Below are positions 51,393 through 60,176 of a stretch of 64,000 bases of DNA, piece after piece (within the stretch, counting starts at the first letter, position 1; every line of letters starts with the position of its first letter). Below the pieces are notes generated by a model. It saw only the letters and a list, made by a program, of their open reading frames with translations, did no database searches and was not told the DNA's origin. The translations under genes and the position numbers were made by a program. This stretch comes from Pseudooceanicola nitratireducens. GTDB lineage: Bacteria; Pseudomonadota; Alphaproteobacteria; Rhodobacterales; Rhodobacteraceae. Where the stretch lies: contig NZ_FNZG01000006.1 in the NCBI RefSeq assembly GCF_900109195.1, forward strand, positions 1 through 64,000, given 5' to 3'.

Positions 51393-52487
51393 GTGAAAAA
51401 GGCCCTAATTACTGGCATTACGGGGCAGGACGGCTCCTACCTGGCTGAATTTCTTCTGGAAAAAGGGTACGAGGTCCACGGGATCAAACGACGCTCGAGC
51501 CTGTTCAATACCGAACGTGTGGATCACATCTATCAAGACCCGCATGTCGATGATCAGCGCTTTATTATGCATTATGGCGATCTGACAGATACCTCGAACC
51601 TGGTGCGGATCGTGCAGCAGGTCCAGCCGGACGAGATCTACAACCTTGGTGCGCAAAGCCACGTCGCGGTCAGCTTCGAGGTGCCGGAATACACCGCCGA
51701 TGTGGACGCCATCGGCACCCTGCGGCTGCTGGAAGCGATCCGCATTCTGGGTCTGGAGAAGAAAACGCGGTTCTACCAGGCCTCGACCTCGGAACTTTAC
51801 GGTCAGGTGCAGGAGGTCCCGCAGCGCGAAACGACGCCTTTCTACCCGCGCTCGCCCTATGCCGTGGCCAAGCTCTATGCCTATTGGATCTGCGTGAACT
51901 ACCGCGAGGCCTATGGGATCTATGCCTGCAACGGCATCCTCTTCAATCACGAAAGCGAACGCCGCGGCGAGACCTTCGTGACCCGCAAGATCACCCGAGG
52001 CCTGGCGAACATCAGCCAGGGCCTGGAAGACTGCCTGTACCTGGGCAACATGGACGCCCTGCGCGACTGGGGTCATGCCCGTGACTACGTCCGCATGCAG
52101 TGGCTGATGCTGCAGCAGGAGGTGCCCGAGGATTTCGTCATCGCCACCGGCCAGCAACGGTCGGTCCGCGAATTCGTCGAGATGAGCGCCGCGCGCCTTG
52201 GCATCACCCTGACCTGGAGCGGCGAGGGCGTTGACGAAATCGGCACCGTCACGGCGGTGGACGCCGCGATCTCGCCCTCGGTCAAGGTGGGCGACGTGAT
52301 CGTGCGCGTGGACCCCCGTTATTTCCGCCCGACCGAGGTTGAAACCCTTCTGGGCGACCCGACCAACGCCAAGCAGAAACTGGGGTGGGAGCCTGAGACG
52401 ACGCTGGAACAGATGGTCGACGAAATGGTCGCGGGCGATCTGAAGACGGCGCGCAAGGAAGCCTACCTTGCCACCAACTTCAAGTAA
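51393..52487 (+). CDS. gmd: GDP-mannose 4,6-dehydratase
   Basis: NADP-dependent short-chain dehydratase of 364 residues, making GDP-4-keto-6-deoxymannose, precursor of GDP-fucose, GDP-rhamnose or GDP-perosamine. The cofactor motif G-I-T-G-Q-D-G-S is at residues 8-15, and the catalytic set is Thr132, Glu134, Tyr156 and Lys160. GTG start with GAGGACC before it. First gene of the surface-sugar cluster. No fucose synthase or perosamine synthase is seen nearby. Confidence 0.95.
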   Translation: MKKALITGITGQDGSYLAEFLLEKGYEVHGIKRRSSLFNTERVDHIYQDPHVDDQRFIMHYGDLTDTSNLVRIVQQVQPDEIYNLGAQSHVAVSFEVPEYTADVDAIGTLRLLEAIRILGLEKKTRFYQASTSELYGQVQEVPQRETTPFYPRSPYAVAKLYAYWICVNYREAYGIYACNGILFNHESERRGETFVTRKITRGLANISQGLEDCLYLGNMDALRDWGHARDYVRMQWLMLQQEVPEDFVIATGQQRSVREFVEMSAARLGITLTWSGEGVDEIGTVTAVDAAISPSVKVGDVIVRVDPRYFRPTEVETLLGDPTNAKQKLGWEPETTLEQMVDEMVAGDLKTARKEAYLATNFK

Positions 52488-52497
52488 GGGTCCGGCG

Positions 52498-53004
52498 ATG
52501 CTGTTCCCCCGCCTCGAAACCGCACCGATCACCCTGGGCGACGACCGCGGCAAGGTCGAGATCCTCTATGAAACGGACCGGGTGGTGCTTAAACGCTCCT
52601 CTTCGTCCGCGGGGGTGTTCCGTGGGCTGCACCGGCAGATCGCCCCGCATCTGCAGGACAAAATCATTCGCGTGATCTCGGGGCGAATCATCGACTTCGT
52701 CACCAATCCCGACGATCCCGAAGACCCCATCTGGCACAGCGAAATCGGCCCCGAGGACGGCTGGGTGCATATCGCCGCCAAATATGCCCATGGCTTCTAT
52801 GCGCTTGAGGATGTGGTCTTCGAATATTTCTGCGAAGGCGGTTACATGGAAAGTGCCGAGGAAAGCTGGTACATCGCGCCTCAGGTCACCGAAATGCTGG
52901 GCGGCCGCCCGCTGCTTCTGTCCGACAAGGACCAGCACGGCACGCCCCTGCCCCGCCCGCTGAAACAAGCCCCGGATCATGTCCGCAGGAAGGATGCCGA
53001 ATGA
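52498..53004 (+). CDS. RmlC-like dTDP-sugar 3,5-epimerase family protein
   Basis: Cupin-fold epimerase-like protein of 168 residues. The RmlC signature is visible as F-R-G-L-H-R-Q (catalytic His45), followed by K-I-I-R-V-I-S-G-R-I-I-D and Y-A-H-G-F-Y-A-L. It may act on the 4-keto sugar made by Gmd, as an epimerase on a GDP-sugar. Start at ATG 52498, 10 bp after gmd. Its end overlaps the glycosyltransferase gene by four bases. Confidence 0.85.
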   Translation: MLFPRLETAPITLGDDRGKVEILYETDRVVLKRSSSSAGVFRGLHRQIAPHLQDKIIRVISGRIIDFVTNPDDPEDPIWHSEIGPEDGWVHIAAKYAHGFYALEDVVFEYFCEGGYMESAEESWYIAPQVTEMLGGRPLLLSDKDQHGTPLPRPLKQAPDHVRRKDAE

Positions 53005-53795
53005 CCAAGATGACCCTGCTGACGGCCTGCTGGAATTCGGCCGGCACCATCGGCGACACGCTGAAATCGGTGAACGCCCAGACCTATGCGGACATTGACC
53101 ACATCATCATCGACGGTGCGTCGAAGGATGACACCGTCAAGATCTGCGAAGACCTGGGTCAGCGCATCACCAAGATCGTCAGCGAACCCGACAAGGGCAT
53201 CTATGACGCCTATAACAAGGGTCTGACCCATGCGACGGGCGACATCATCGGCTTCATCAACTCGGACGATTTCTACTGTTCCGACACGGTGATCCAAGAG
53301 GTGATGACCGCCTTTGAGGATCCGGCCATCGACGCGGTGCACGCCAATCTGGTCTATGTCGATCCCGAGGATACGGCGAAGATCGAACGCCACTGGAAGT
53401 CCCGGCAGATCACCCGCGCACGGCTTGAGACCGGGTTCATACCGGCGCATCCGACCGTCTTCCTGCGGCGCAATGTCTATGAAAAGGTCGGCAACTTTGA
53501 CCTGACCTACCGGCTGGCGGCGGATTACGAATTCCTGCTGCGCACCTTCTACACCCATCAGATCCCGTCGCGGCACATCCCGCAGATCTGGGTCCGCATG
53601 CGGTCGGGCGGGGCAACGGGCGGCAATTTCCAAAGCGTCATGCGCCAGAACCGCGAAATCCGCGCGGCGCAGGAAAAGCACGGGCTGCAGTGCTCGCCAG
53701 TGCGGTTCTGGACGACCAAGACCTCGGACCGGCTGATGCAGCGCCTGCGCGGCAAGTTCGTGAGCGCTCCGAACATTCTGGCTCCGGCGGGCTGA
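53001..53795 (+). CDS. glycosyltransferase family 2
   Basis: GT-A fold glycosyltransferase of 264 residues. The N-terminal T-A-C-W-N-S-A-G-T-I and I-I-I-D-G-A-S-K-D-D-T segments and the metal-binding D-D of I-N-S-D-D-F (about 90) are present. It should add a sugar to a lipid-linked or surface glycan at the inner face of the membrane. It overlaps the RmlC-like gene (ATGA). Confidence 0.92.
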   Translation: MTKMTLLTACWNSAGTIGDTLKSVNAQTYADIDHIIIDGASKDDTVKICEDLGQRITKIVSEPDKGIYDAYNKGLTHATGDIIGFINSDDFYCSDTVIQEVMTAFEDPAIDAVHANLVYVDPEDTAKIERHWKSRQITRARLETGFIPAHPTVFLRRNVYEKVGNFDLTYRLAADYEFLLRTFYTHQIPSRHIPQIWVRMRSGGATGGNFQSVMRQNREIRAAQEKHGLQCSPVRFWTTKTSDRLMQRLRGKFVSAPNILAPAG

Positions 53796-53798
53796 GGC

Positions 53799-54581
53799 AT
53801 GATCGGGGGCAAGAAAGTTCTGGCATTGATCCCGGCCCGCGCCGGGTCAAAAGGGCTGCCCGACAAGAACATCCGCCCGCTCATGGGCAAGCCGCTGCTG
53901 GCCTGGCCGATTGCGGCGGCCCTGGCCGCGCGCGCGGTGGACCGGGTCATCCTGTCGACGGACAGCGAAGACTATGCCCGGATCGGGCGCGCCCATGGGG
54001 CCGAGACTCCGTTCCTGCGGCCTGCCGATCTGGCCAGCGACACCGCGCCGTCCATCGGCTTCATCCTGCATGCGCTGGATACCCTGGCGGCAGAGGGCGA
54101 GGTCTATGACTACCTCGTGCTGCTGGAACCGACCTCTCCCCTGACCGAGGGGGGGGACATCGACGCCGCCCTTCAGGCGCTGGACGATGCCCGCCCGCAG
54201 GGGATCACCGCCGCCGTGGGCATCGCCCCGATGGAGACCCAGCACCCCGCCTTCGCCGTCCGGCGCGACGCGGGAACCGGCGCGATCACCCCCTACGCGG
54301 GCGGCAGTTTCGCCACCCTGCCCCGCCGCCAGGACCTGGAGCCGGTCTTTGCCCTGGACGGCAGTTTCTATATCTCGACACCCCAGGCCCTGCGCGATGA
54401 ACGCGGGTTCTGCCATGATAACACCATGGGCGTGCCGACCGACCGCGAAAAGGCGCTGGAGGTGGACGATCTGGTCGACTTCCTCTGCATCGAAGCCATC
54501 CTGACGCATCGTCAAAGCCACTTGGGTCAAAGCCACCCGAGCCAGACACACTTGAGATCCTCGATCGGAGATCAGACATGA
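53799..54581 (+). CDS. acylneuraminate cytidylyltransferase family protein (CMP-sugar synthetase)
   Basis: CMP-sugar synthetase of 260 residues. The nucleotide-binding signature I-P-A-R-A-G-S-K-G-L-P-D-K-N-I is near residue 10, and S-T-D-S-E-D-Y and L-E-P-T-S-P-L follow. It activates a 3-deoxy acid sugar or nonulosonic acid with CTP. A low-complexity tail (residues 235-260) contains Q-S-H-L-G-Q-S-H from a 15-bp DNA repeat (54511-54536). No NeuB homologue is in view. It overlaps the amidotransferase gene by four bases. Confidence 0.9.
   Translation: MIGGKKVLALIPARAGSKGLPDKNIRPLMGKPLLAWPIAAALAARAVDRVILSTDSEDYARIGRAHGAETPFLRPADLASDTAPSIGFILHALDTLAAEGEVYDYLVLLEPTSPLTEGGDIDAALQALDDARPQGITAAVGIAPMETQHPAFAVRRDAGTGAITPYAGGSFATLPRRQDLEPVFALDGSFYISTPQALRDERGFCHDNTMGVPTDREKALEVDDLVDFLCIEAILTHRQSHLGQSHPSQTHLRSSIGDQT
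54511..54536. repeat. 15-bp-period repeat in the cytidylyltransferase tail
   Basis: GTCAAAGCCAC occurs at 54511-54521 and 54526-54536, and a decayed third copy follows. It encodes a five-residue repeat in the polar C-terminal tail, outside the catalytic fold. Confidence 0.7.
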
Positions 54582-55783
54582 AAAAATGCACCCGTTGCCT
54601 CAACCCCGAGACCGTGGACACCCTGACCTTCGACGAAGAGGGCGTCTGTTCCGTCTGCCGCCAGGTTGAGTTCAAGGAAGAGAAGATCGACTGGGACGAC
54701 CGCCGCAAGCAGCTGGACGGGCTGATCGACGAATACGCCAACAAGGGTCTGTATGACTGCATCGTGCCCTTCTCGGGCGGCAAGGACAGTGTCTTCCAGC
54801 TTTGGTACATTCGCCGGATCCTGAAGCTGAAGCCGCTGGTGGTGCGCTTCAACCACTGGGGCTATCGCCCCAAGGTCGAAGACAACAACACCATGGTCTT
54901 CAAGAAGCTGGGCGTCGACGTGGTCGAATTTCAGCCGAACTTCCACGTCGTGCGCGAACTGATGCTGGAAAGCTTCAAGCGCCGGGGCGATTTCTGCTGG
55001 CATTGCCACACCGGGATCTACGCCGGCGTCATGCACATGGCCGTGCGCTTTCAGGTGCCGCTGCTGTTCTGGGGCGAAAGCACCGCAGAATACCACAGCT
55101 GGTACACCTTCGAAGAGATGGAGGAAGTGGACGAGAAACGCTTCAACCGTCTGATGAACCAGGGCATCACCGCCGACGACATGTACGAATTCCTGCAGGG
55201 TCGGGTCGAAATGCGCGACCTGTGGATGTTCAACTATCCCAAGCGCAAAGATCTGATGAAGCTGAAGGTCCGCTCGATCTGCCTGGGCAACTACATCAAG
55301 TGGGACACCAAGGCGAACGTCGAACTGATCGGCAAAGAGCTGGACTGGTTCGGCCACGAGGTCGAAGGCGTGCCGCCGGAATTCCATTATGAGAAGGTTG
55401 AATGCACCTTCCAGGGGATGCGCGACTATTCCAAGTTCGTAAAGCGTGGCTACGGTCGGACCAACCACCTGATGTCCATCGACATCCGCAACGGCCGCAA
55501 GACCCGCGAAGAGGCCCTGCGCCTTGAAGAACAATACGACGGCAAGCGCCCCGCCTCGATGGATTGGTTCCTGGAAATCCTCAACATGACCGAGGACGAG
55601 TATTACGACTATCTCCGCGCCCACGCGGTCCACCCGTGGGAATTCGACAAGGACAAGGTCGAGGACGGCCCCGTGCCCTATGACTTCGACAAATGGGACC
55701 GCACGGATCTGAGCGACGTGCCACTTGGCCCCGACGGCCGCAACTTTGCCCCCGGCAAGGCAACCACGGACGCCGGCGAATGA
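54578..55783 (+). CDS. N-acetyl sugar amidotransferase (WbpG/PseA-like)
   Basis: PP-loop ATPase of 401 residues that installs an amidine (acetamidino) group on an N-acetylated sugar, using ammonia delivered by a HisH/HisF-like pair. A zinc-finger-like pair Cys4/Cys7 and Cys24/Cys27 opens the protein. The PP-loop S-G-G-K-D-S is at residues 66-71, and F-C-W-H-C follows near 140. The next two genes supply glutaminase and ammonia channel. The substrate sugar is unknown, but related enzymes act in O-antigen and nonulosonic acid synthesis. Confidence 0.9.
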   Translation: MKKCTRCLNPETVDTLTFDEEGVCSVCRQVEFKEEKIDWDDRRKQLDGLIDEYANKGLYDCIVPFSGGKDSVFQLWYIRRILKLKPLVVRFNHWGYRPKVEDNNTMVFKKLGVDVVEFQPNFHVVRELMLESFKRRGDFCWHCHTGIYAGVMHMAVRFQVPLLFWGESTAEYHSWYTFEEMEEVDEKRFNRLMNQGITADDMYEFLQGRVEMRDLWMFNYPKRKDLMKLKVRSICLGNYIKWDTKANVELIGKELDWFGHEVEGVPPEFHYEKVECTFQGMRDYSKFVKRGYGRTNHLMSIDIRNGRKTREEALRLEEQYDGKRPASMDWFLEILNMTEDEYYDYLRAHAVHPWEFDKDKVEDGPVPYDFDKWDRTDLSDVPLGPDGRNFAPGKATTDAGE

Positions 55784-56403
55784 TCGCAATCGTCGATTAC
55801 GGCTTTGGCAACGTCCGGTCTCTGATGAACGCGCTGGATTTCTGCGGGGCCGAGGCCGAAATCACCCGCGATCCTGACGACTTTGACGCGGCGGACAGGA
55901 TCATGCTGCCCGGCGTCGGGGCCTTTGGTGATGCGATCAAGGCGATCCGCGATCTGGGGCTGGAGCGCCCCCTGAACCAGCAGGTTCTGGAGAACCGCAA
56001 ACCCGTCTTCGGCATCTGCCTGGGCATGCAGCTGTTCGCCAAGACCAGCACGGAACATGGTGAACACACCGGACTGGGCTGGATCGACAGCACGATCACC
56101 CGCATCCGCCCGAACGCCGATCTCAAGGTGCCGCAGGTCGGCTGGAACGAGCTTCAAATCTCGGGCGCGGAGTGGCTGTTTCAGGGTCTGCCGGCCAAGA
56201 AGAACGACGTCTATTTCGTGCACAGCTATCACATGATCTGCAACGACCCGGCCGATCTGGTGGCCACGACCAATCACGGAGGCCCGGTCGCGGCGGCCAT
56301 CAGCCGCGGCAACCTGACGGCCACCCAGTTCCACCCCGAAAAAAGCCAGGACAACGGATTGCAGATCCTGCAGAACTGGCTGGATCACGACTTCGATGCT
56401 TAA
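55780..56403 (+). CDS. HisH-like glutamine amidotransferase subunit for sugar amidation
   Basis: Class I glutaminase of 207 residues. The triad is intact: Cys80 in G-I-C-L-G-M-Q, His185 and Glu187 in F-H-P-E. It starts inside the stop of the amidotransferase gene (ATGA) and overlaps the HisF-like gene by 8 bp. Placement in a polysaccharide cluster, with no other his genes, indicates it feeds ammonia to the sugar amidotransferase. Confidence 0.9.
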   Translation: MIAIVDYGFGNVRSLMNALDFCGAEAEITRDPDDFDAADRIMLPGVGAFGDAIKAIRDLGLERPLNQQVLENRKPVFGICLGMQLFAKTSTEHGEHTGLGWIDSTITRIRPNADLKVPQVGWNELQISGAEWLFQGLPAKKNDVYFVHSYHMICNDPADLVATTNHGGPVAAAISRGNLTATQFHPEKSQDNGLQILQNWLDHDFDA

Positions 56404-57169
56404 GAAACGGATCATCCCGAAATTCCTCGTGCACGGCGGTCGCCTGATCAAGGGCGTGCGCTTTGACGAGAATTGGCGCGAGGCGGGCAACCCCGTATCG
56501 ACCGCGCGGGTCTATGACAGCTATGGCGTGGACGAGATGATCTTTCTCGACATCGACGCCACGCCCAACAATTCGATTGTTGACGGACGGATCATCGAAC
56601 GCGTCTCGGAAGAGGTCTTCATGCCCTTTACCGTCGGCGGCGGCGTGACCGAACTGGGCCAGATCGAAAAACTGCTGGCACAGGGCGCGGACAAGGTCTG
56701 TTTGACCACCGCTGCGATCCGCGATCCGGGCTTTGTGACCCGCGCGGCGTCGCGGTTTGGCGATCAGTGCATCGTGGTCAATGTCGACTACCGCGAAACC
56801 CCCGAGGGCCGGAAGGTCTTTGCCGGATGCGGCAAGGAGGAAACCGGCATGGATGCGGCCGAATGGGCGCTGCGCATGGAAGACGCCCACGCCGGAGAGA
56901 TCATGATCACATCCGTCGACCGGGACGGCACCATGTCGGGCTATGACCTTGACCTGATCGCCGACCTCTCGGACCGGTTGGAAAAACCCCTGATCGCGTC
57001 TAGCGGGGCGGGATCGCTGAAACACTGCATGGATGCGCTGAACGCCGGGGCCTCGGCCATCACGATTTCCAGCATGTTCATCTTCAGCGACCACAGCCCG
57101 ATCAAGGTGCGCAGCTACCTGGCCACGAATGGCGTCGGGGTGCGGTCGCAACAGGGCAGCCGCTCATGA
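56396..57169 (+). CDS. HisF-like subunit for sugar amidation, lacking the cyclase Asp11
   Basis: TIM-barrel protein of 257 residues similar to HisF. In true HisF the N-terminus reads C-L-D-V with catalytic Asp11; here the same place reads K-F-L-V, so position 11 is Leu. The second catalytic aspartate region (V-N-V-D-Y-R) is kept. This suggests it no longer makes imidazole glycerol phosphate and works as an ammonia conduit for the amidotransferase, as proposed for WbpI-type partners. Confidence 0.88.
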   Translation: MLKKRIIPKFLVHGGRLIKGVRFDENWREAGNPVSTARVYDSYGVDEMIFLDIDATPNNSIVDGRIIERVSEEVFMPFTVGGGVTELGQIEKLLAQGADKVCLTTAAIRDPGFVTRAASRFGDQCIVVNVDYRETPEGRKVFAGCGKEETGMDAAEWALRMEDAHAGEIMITSVDRDGTMSGYDLDLIADLSDRLEKPLIASSGAGSLKHCMDALNAGASAITISSMFIFSDHSPIKVRSYLATNGVGVRSQQGSRS

Positions 57170-58098
57170 AGGCAAGCGACCTGACCTTCGACATCGTCCT
57201 GGGCGAGCCGCTGCTTGCCCTGCAGACGCTGCTCGACAGTCTGGTCCGCAACCTCGGCGCGGAAAGCTGGCTTTGGCTGCAGATCGGCCTGGCCCTTGGC
57301 CTGGGGCTTCTGGTTGATCTGACCGAACGCCGCGACATGGTGAAACGCTACCTGTCGCGCAACTTCCGAGTCGATGCGACCTATGCGCTGGTCGATCTTC
57401 TGCACATCGCGCATTTCACCATCATCATGCCCGCGGGCCTGTTCCTGACGACTCTGATGCAGACCCATCTGCCGGGCCTTCGGATCGCCGCCCTGGCCAA
57501 TCTTCCGGCCTGGGCGCAGCTGCTGATCCTGTTCACCTTCACGGATTTCTGCGTCTACTGGTATCACCGGGCGCAGCACATGAACATCGTGCTCTGGCAG
57601 TTTCACAAGACCCACCACAGCCAGGAACACATGACTGCGCTGACGGTCTTTCGGATGCCCATTTTCGACCGGCTGGTGACGCTGGCCGTGCTGACGGTTC
57701 CGGCGACGGTGATGGATGTCAGCTATGCCTATCCGATCGGTATCGTCACGGTGATCTATTTCCACCAACTGATGGTGCATTCCGGCGTCGGCTGGTCGCT
57801 TGGTCCGCTTGGCTGGCTGATTGTCTCACCGCAGTTTCACGAGGTGCACCATTCCACCGCCCCGGCGCATATCGACAAGAACTTTGGCGGGGCGCTGGCG
57901 ATTTGGGACCGGATCTTCGGAACCTACGTGGCCCATGACGGCACCCCGCTGACCTGGGGACTGGTCGGCGAACGGGTGCCGGAAAGCTTCCTTGGCCAGA
58001 TCTTTGTGCCATTCGTCGGAATCCACGGACTGGTGCGTCGCCGGTGGCGCAAGGCACGGGCAAGGGCGCAGGCCGCCCCGCAGGAGCCCGCGGAATGA
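57166..58098 (+). CDS. sterol desaturase/fatty acid hydroxylase family protein
   Basis: Membrane-bound di-iron oxygenase-like protein of 310 residues. The eight-histidine pattern is visible: Y-H-R-A-Q-H (HX3H), F-H-K-T-H-H (HX2HH) and F-H-E-V-H-H (HX2HH), with several helices between. Members hydroxylate or desaturate lipids. It starts inside the HisF-like stop (ATGA) and overlaps the acyltransferase gene by four bases, so it is locked into the glycan operon. A hydroxylated fatty acyl or lipid part of the glycan is a reasonable guess. Confidence 0.88.
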   Translation: MKASDLTFDIVLGEPLLALQTLLDSLVRNLGAESWLWLQIGLALGLGLLVDLTERRDMVKRYLSRNFRVDATYALVDLLHIAHFTIIMPAGLFLTTLMQTHLPGLRIAALANLPAWAQLLILFTFTDFCVYWYHRAQHMNIVLWQFHKTHHSQEHMTALTVFRMPIFDRLVTLAVLTVPATVMDVSYAYPIGIVTVIYFHQLMVHSGVGWSLGPLGWLIVSPQFHEVHHSTAPAHIDKNFGGALAIWDRIFGTYVAHDGTPLTWGLVGERVPESFLGQIFVPFVGIHGLVRRRWRKARARAQAAPQEPAE

Positions 58099-58757
58099 CC
58101 CCCCGGATCACCATGTCCCTGACCGAGGCGCAGCTGGCCGAACATGTCGCGCGACAGCTGAACAACCTTGTGCCCGACCCGAGACCGGTGACGCCCGACG
58201 ACCTGCGCCCCGCCCTGCCCGAGGCCTTGGCCCGGCTGGAGCATTGCTTTGGTCATGTCGACAACAAGTACTTCTTCGACGGGTCATCTGCCGTCTTCAG
58301 CCATCTGCACGGCGACCAATGGGCGATGTGGCTGTATCTTCTGTCGAACACGCTGTTCCGGCAGGGCGCCGGGGCGGACCTGTGTTCCAAGCTCTTTCTG
58401 CTGAACAAGGCGCTGCACGGCTGCGACATTTTCTACGAGGTCGCGCTGCCTTCAGTCTTTCTGCTGGTGCATCCGCTTGGCACCGTTCTGGGCCGTGGCG
58501 AATATTCGGATTTCTTCGTGTCCTACCAGCGCGTTGGCGTCGGATCGAACCACGATGTCTATCCCCGGTTCGGATCGCATGTCACGCTGCGGCCCGGGGC
58601 TTCGGTGCTGGGTAAGTCCTCTGTCGGCACGCATTGCCAGATCGCCGCCGACACCCTGGTCATCGACCGCGACATTGCCGATAATACCACCATCATGGGT
58701 CGCCCCGGCAGCTATCGCAACCGCGCGAACCCTTCTCCCTATCCGTTGTGGCGTTAA
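58095..58757 (+). CDS. left-handed beta-helix acyltransferase, serine acetyltransferase-like
   Basis: Protein of 220 residues. The N-terminal half is helical (as in CysE), and residues 125-215 are hexapeptide repeats with turns such as V-L-G-R-G-E, V-G-S-N-H-D and I-A-D-N-T-T-I-M-G-R-P-G. It likely acetylates a sugar or amino group in the glycan pathway; CysE-like serine acetylation is less likely here. ATG 58095 overlaps the previous stop. Confidence 0.82.
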   Translation: MTPRITMSLTEAQLAEHVARQLNNLVPDPRPVTPDDLRPALPEALARLEHCFGHVDNKYFFDGSSAVFSHLHGDQWAMWLYLLSNTLFRQGAGADLCSKLFLLNKALHGCDIFYEVALPSVFLLVHPLGTVLGRGEYSDFFVSYQRVGVGSNHDVYPRFGSHVTLRPGASVLGKSSVGTHCQIAADTLVIDRDIADNTTIMGRPGSYRNRANPSPYPLWR

Positions 58758-58775
58758 CCCTTCCAAGGCTTCCTC

Positions 58776-60149
58776 ATGTTGAAAAACAAGACCGACAACC
58801 AGAACCTTCGTCAGCGTCTGCACAACGTGATCCCGGGGGGCGCGCATACCTACAGCCGCGGCGACGATCAGTTCCCCGAAAACGCGCCCGCGCTTCTAGA
58901 CCGGGGCAAGGGGGCCTATGTCTGGGACACCGAGGGGCGCAGATACCTGGATTATGGCATGGCGCTGCGGTCGGTCACGATCGGCTATGCCGATGACCGG
59001 GTGAATGCGGCCGCCCTTGATGCGATGAACCGGGGCGTCGGCCTGACCCGCGCCTCGATGGTCGAGCTTGAGGCCGCCGAACGCCTGTGCGACCTGATCC
59101 CCGGCGCGGAAATGGTGAAATTCGCCAAGAACGGGTCGAACGTCACCACCGCCGCCGCCAAAATCGCACGCGCCTATACCGGCCGTCGCTATATCTGTGT
59201 GCCGCGCCAGCATCCGTTCTTTTCCTTCGACGACTGGTTCATCGGCACGACCCCGGTGAAACGCGGGGTCCTGGCCGATCATTCCGCGACCACGCTTGTC
59301 TTCGACTACAACGACATCGCCAGCCTTCAGGCCCTGTTCGATGCCCACCCCGGTGAGATCGCCGGGGTGATGCTGGAACCCGCGACGCATATCACGCCCT
59401 GCCCCACGGGGACCTGTCAGGCCGAGTGGCCCGAAAAACCCGGCTGCCACTGCGGCGCGCCGGATTTTCTGCATCTGGTCCGCGATCTGACCCGCAGGAA
59501 CGACGCGCTGCTGATCTTCGACGAGATGATCACCGGCTTCCGCTGGCATCTGAAGGGCGCGCAGCATTTCTTCGGGGTCGAACCGGATCTGATGACCTTT
59601 GGCAAGGCGATGGCCAACGGTTTTGCCCTGGCCGCTGTCGCCGGCAAGCGCGAGTACATGCAGGTCGGTTCCATCGACGTGCCGGGAATGGAGCGCACCT
59701 TCCTTCTGTCCTCCACCCACGGAGGAGAGATGACCGCCCTTGCCGCCTTCCTCACCGCCAGTCGCATCTGCGAGGAAGAGGACGTGCCCGCCCATCTCTG
59801 GGCCTATGGCGCATCTTTGCGCGACGGGCTGAGCGCCTTGGCTGCGGATCACGGGCTGGCCGATCACTTTGTGCTGGAAGGACCGGCGGTGGCACTGAAC
59901 TATGTGACACGCGGGGCCGATGGCACCCCCTCGGCCGAGATGCGGACGCTGTTTTCGCAAGAGATGATCCGCCAGGGCGTGCTGATACCCTGGATTTCGC
60001 TGGCGCAGGCGCATGGGGCCGAGGAGTTGGACCTGACGCTGCGCGCGGCGGACAAGGCGTTTGAAATCTACGCCAAGGCGCTTGAAGACGGACCCGCGGC
60101 CCATCTGAACGGCCCTGCCGTCAAACCCGTGTTCCGGCCTACGAACTGA
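58776..60149 (+). CDS. class III aminotransferase (glutamate-1-semialdehyde aminomutase-like) with Cys-rich insert
   Basis: PLP enzyme of 457 residues resembling glutamate-1-semialdehyde 2,1-aminomutase. PLP-site Asp249 and Glu250 are in I-F-D-E-M-I-T-G-F-R, and the Schiff-base lysine is Lys277 in T-F-G-K-A-M-A-N-G. Between E-P-A-T and F-L-H-L lies an insert with Cys209, Cys214, Cys224 and Cys226, which is not in the tetrapyrrole enzyme. In this operon it probably aminates or isomerises a keto sugar or its precursor. Confidence 0.88.
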   Translation: MLKNKTDNQNLRQRLHNVIPGGAHTYSRGDDQFPENAPALLDRGKGAYVWDTEGRRYLDYGMALRSVTIGYADDRVNAAALDAMNRGVGLTRASMVELEAAERLCDLIPGAEMVKFAKNGSNVTTAAAKIARAYTGRRYICVPRQHPFFSFDDWFIGTTPVKRGVLADHSATTLVFDYNDIASLQALFDAHPGEIAGVMLEPATHITPCPTGTCQAEWPEKPGCHCGAPDFLHLVRDLTRRNDALLIFDEMITGFRWHLKGAQHFFGVEPDLMTFGKAMANGFALAAVAGKREYMQVGSIDVPGMERTFLLSSTHGGEMTALAAFLTASRICEEEDVPAHLWAYGASLRDGLSALAADHGLADHFVLEGPAVALNYVTRGADGTPSAEMRTLFSQEMIRQGVLIPWISLAQAHGAEELDLTLRAADKAFEIYAKALEDGPAAHLNGPAVKPVFRPTN

Positions 60150-60176
60150 ACCCGAACCCAAGCGAAGGACATCGCA

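Noticed and set aside
55780-57169. HisH/HisF as histidine biosynthesis genes
   Set aside because: They sit in a polysaccharide operon after a sugar amidotransferase, no other his genes are near, and the HisF-like protein lacks Asp11.
53799-57169. Complete legionaminic or pseudaminic acid pathway
   Set aside because: No NeuB-type synthase, nucleotide-sugar hydrolase or matching dehydratase/aminotransferase set is in the window, so only the CMP-activation and amidation parts can be supported.
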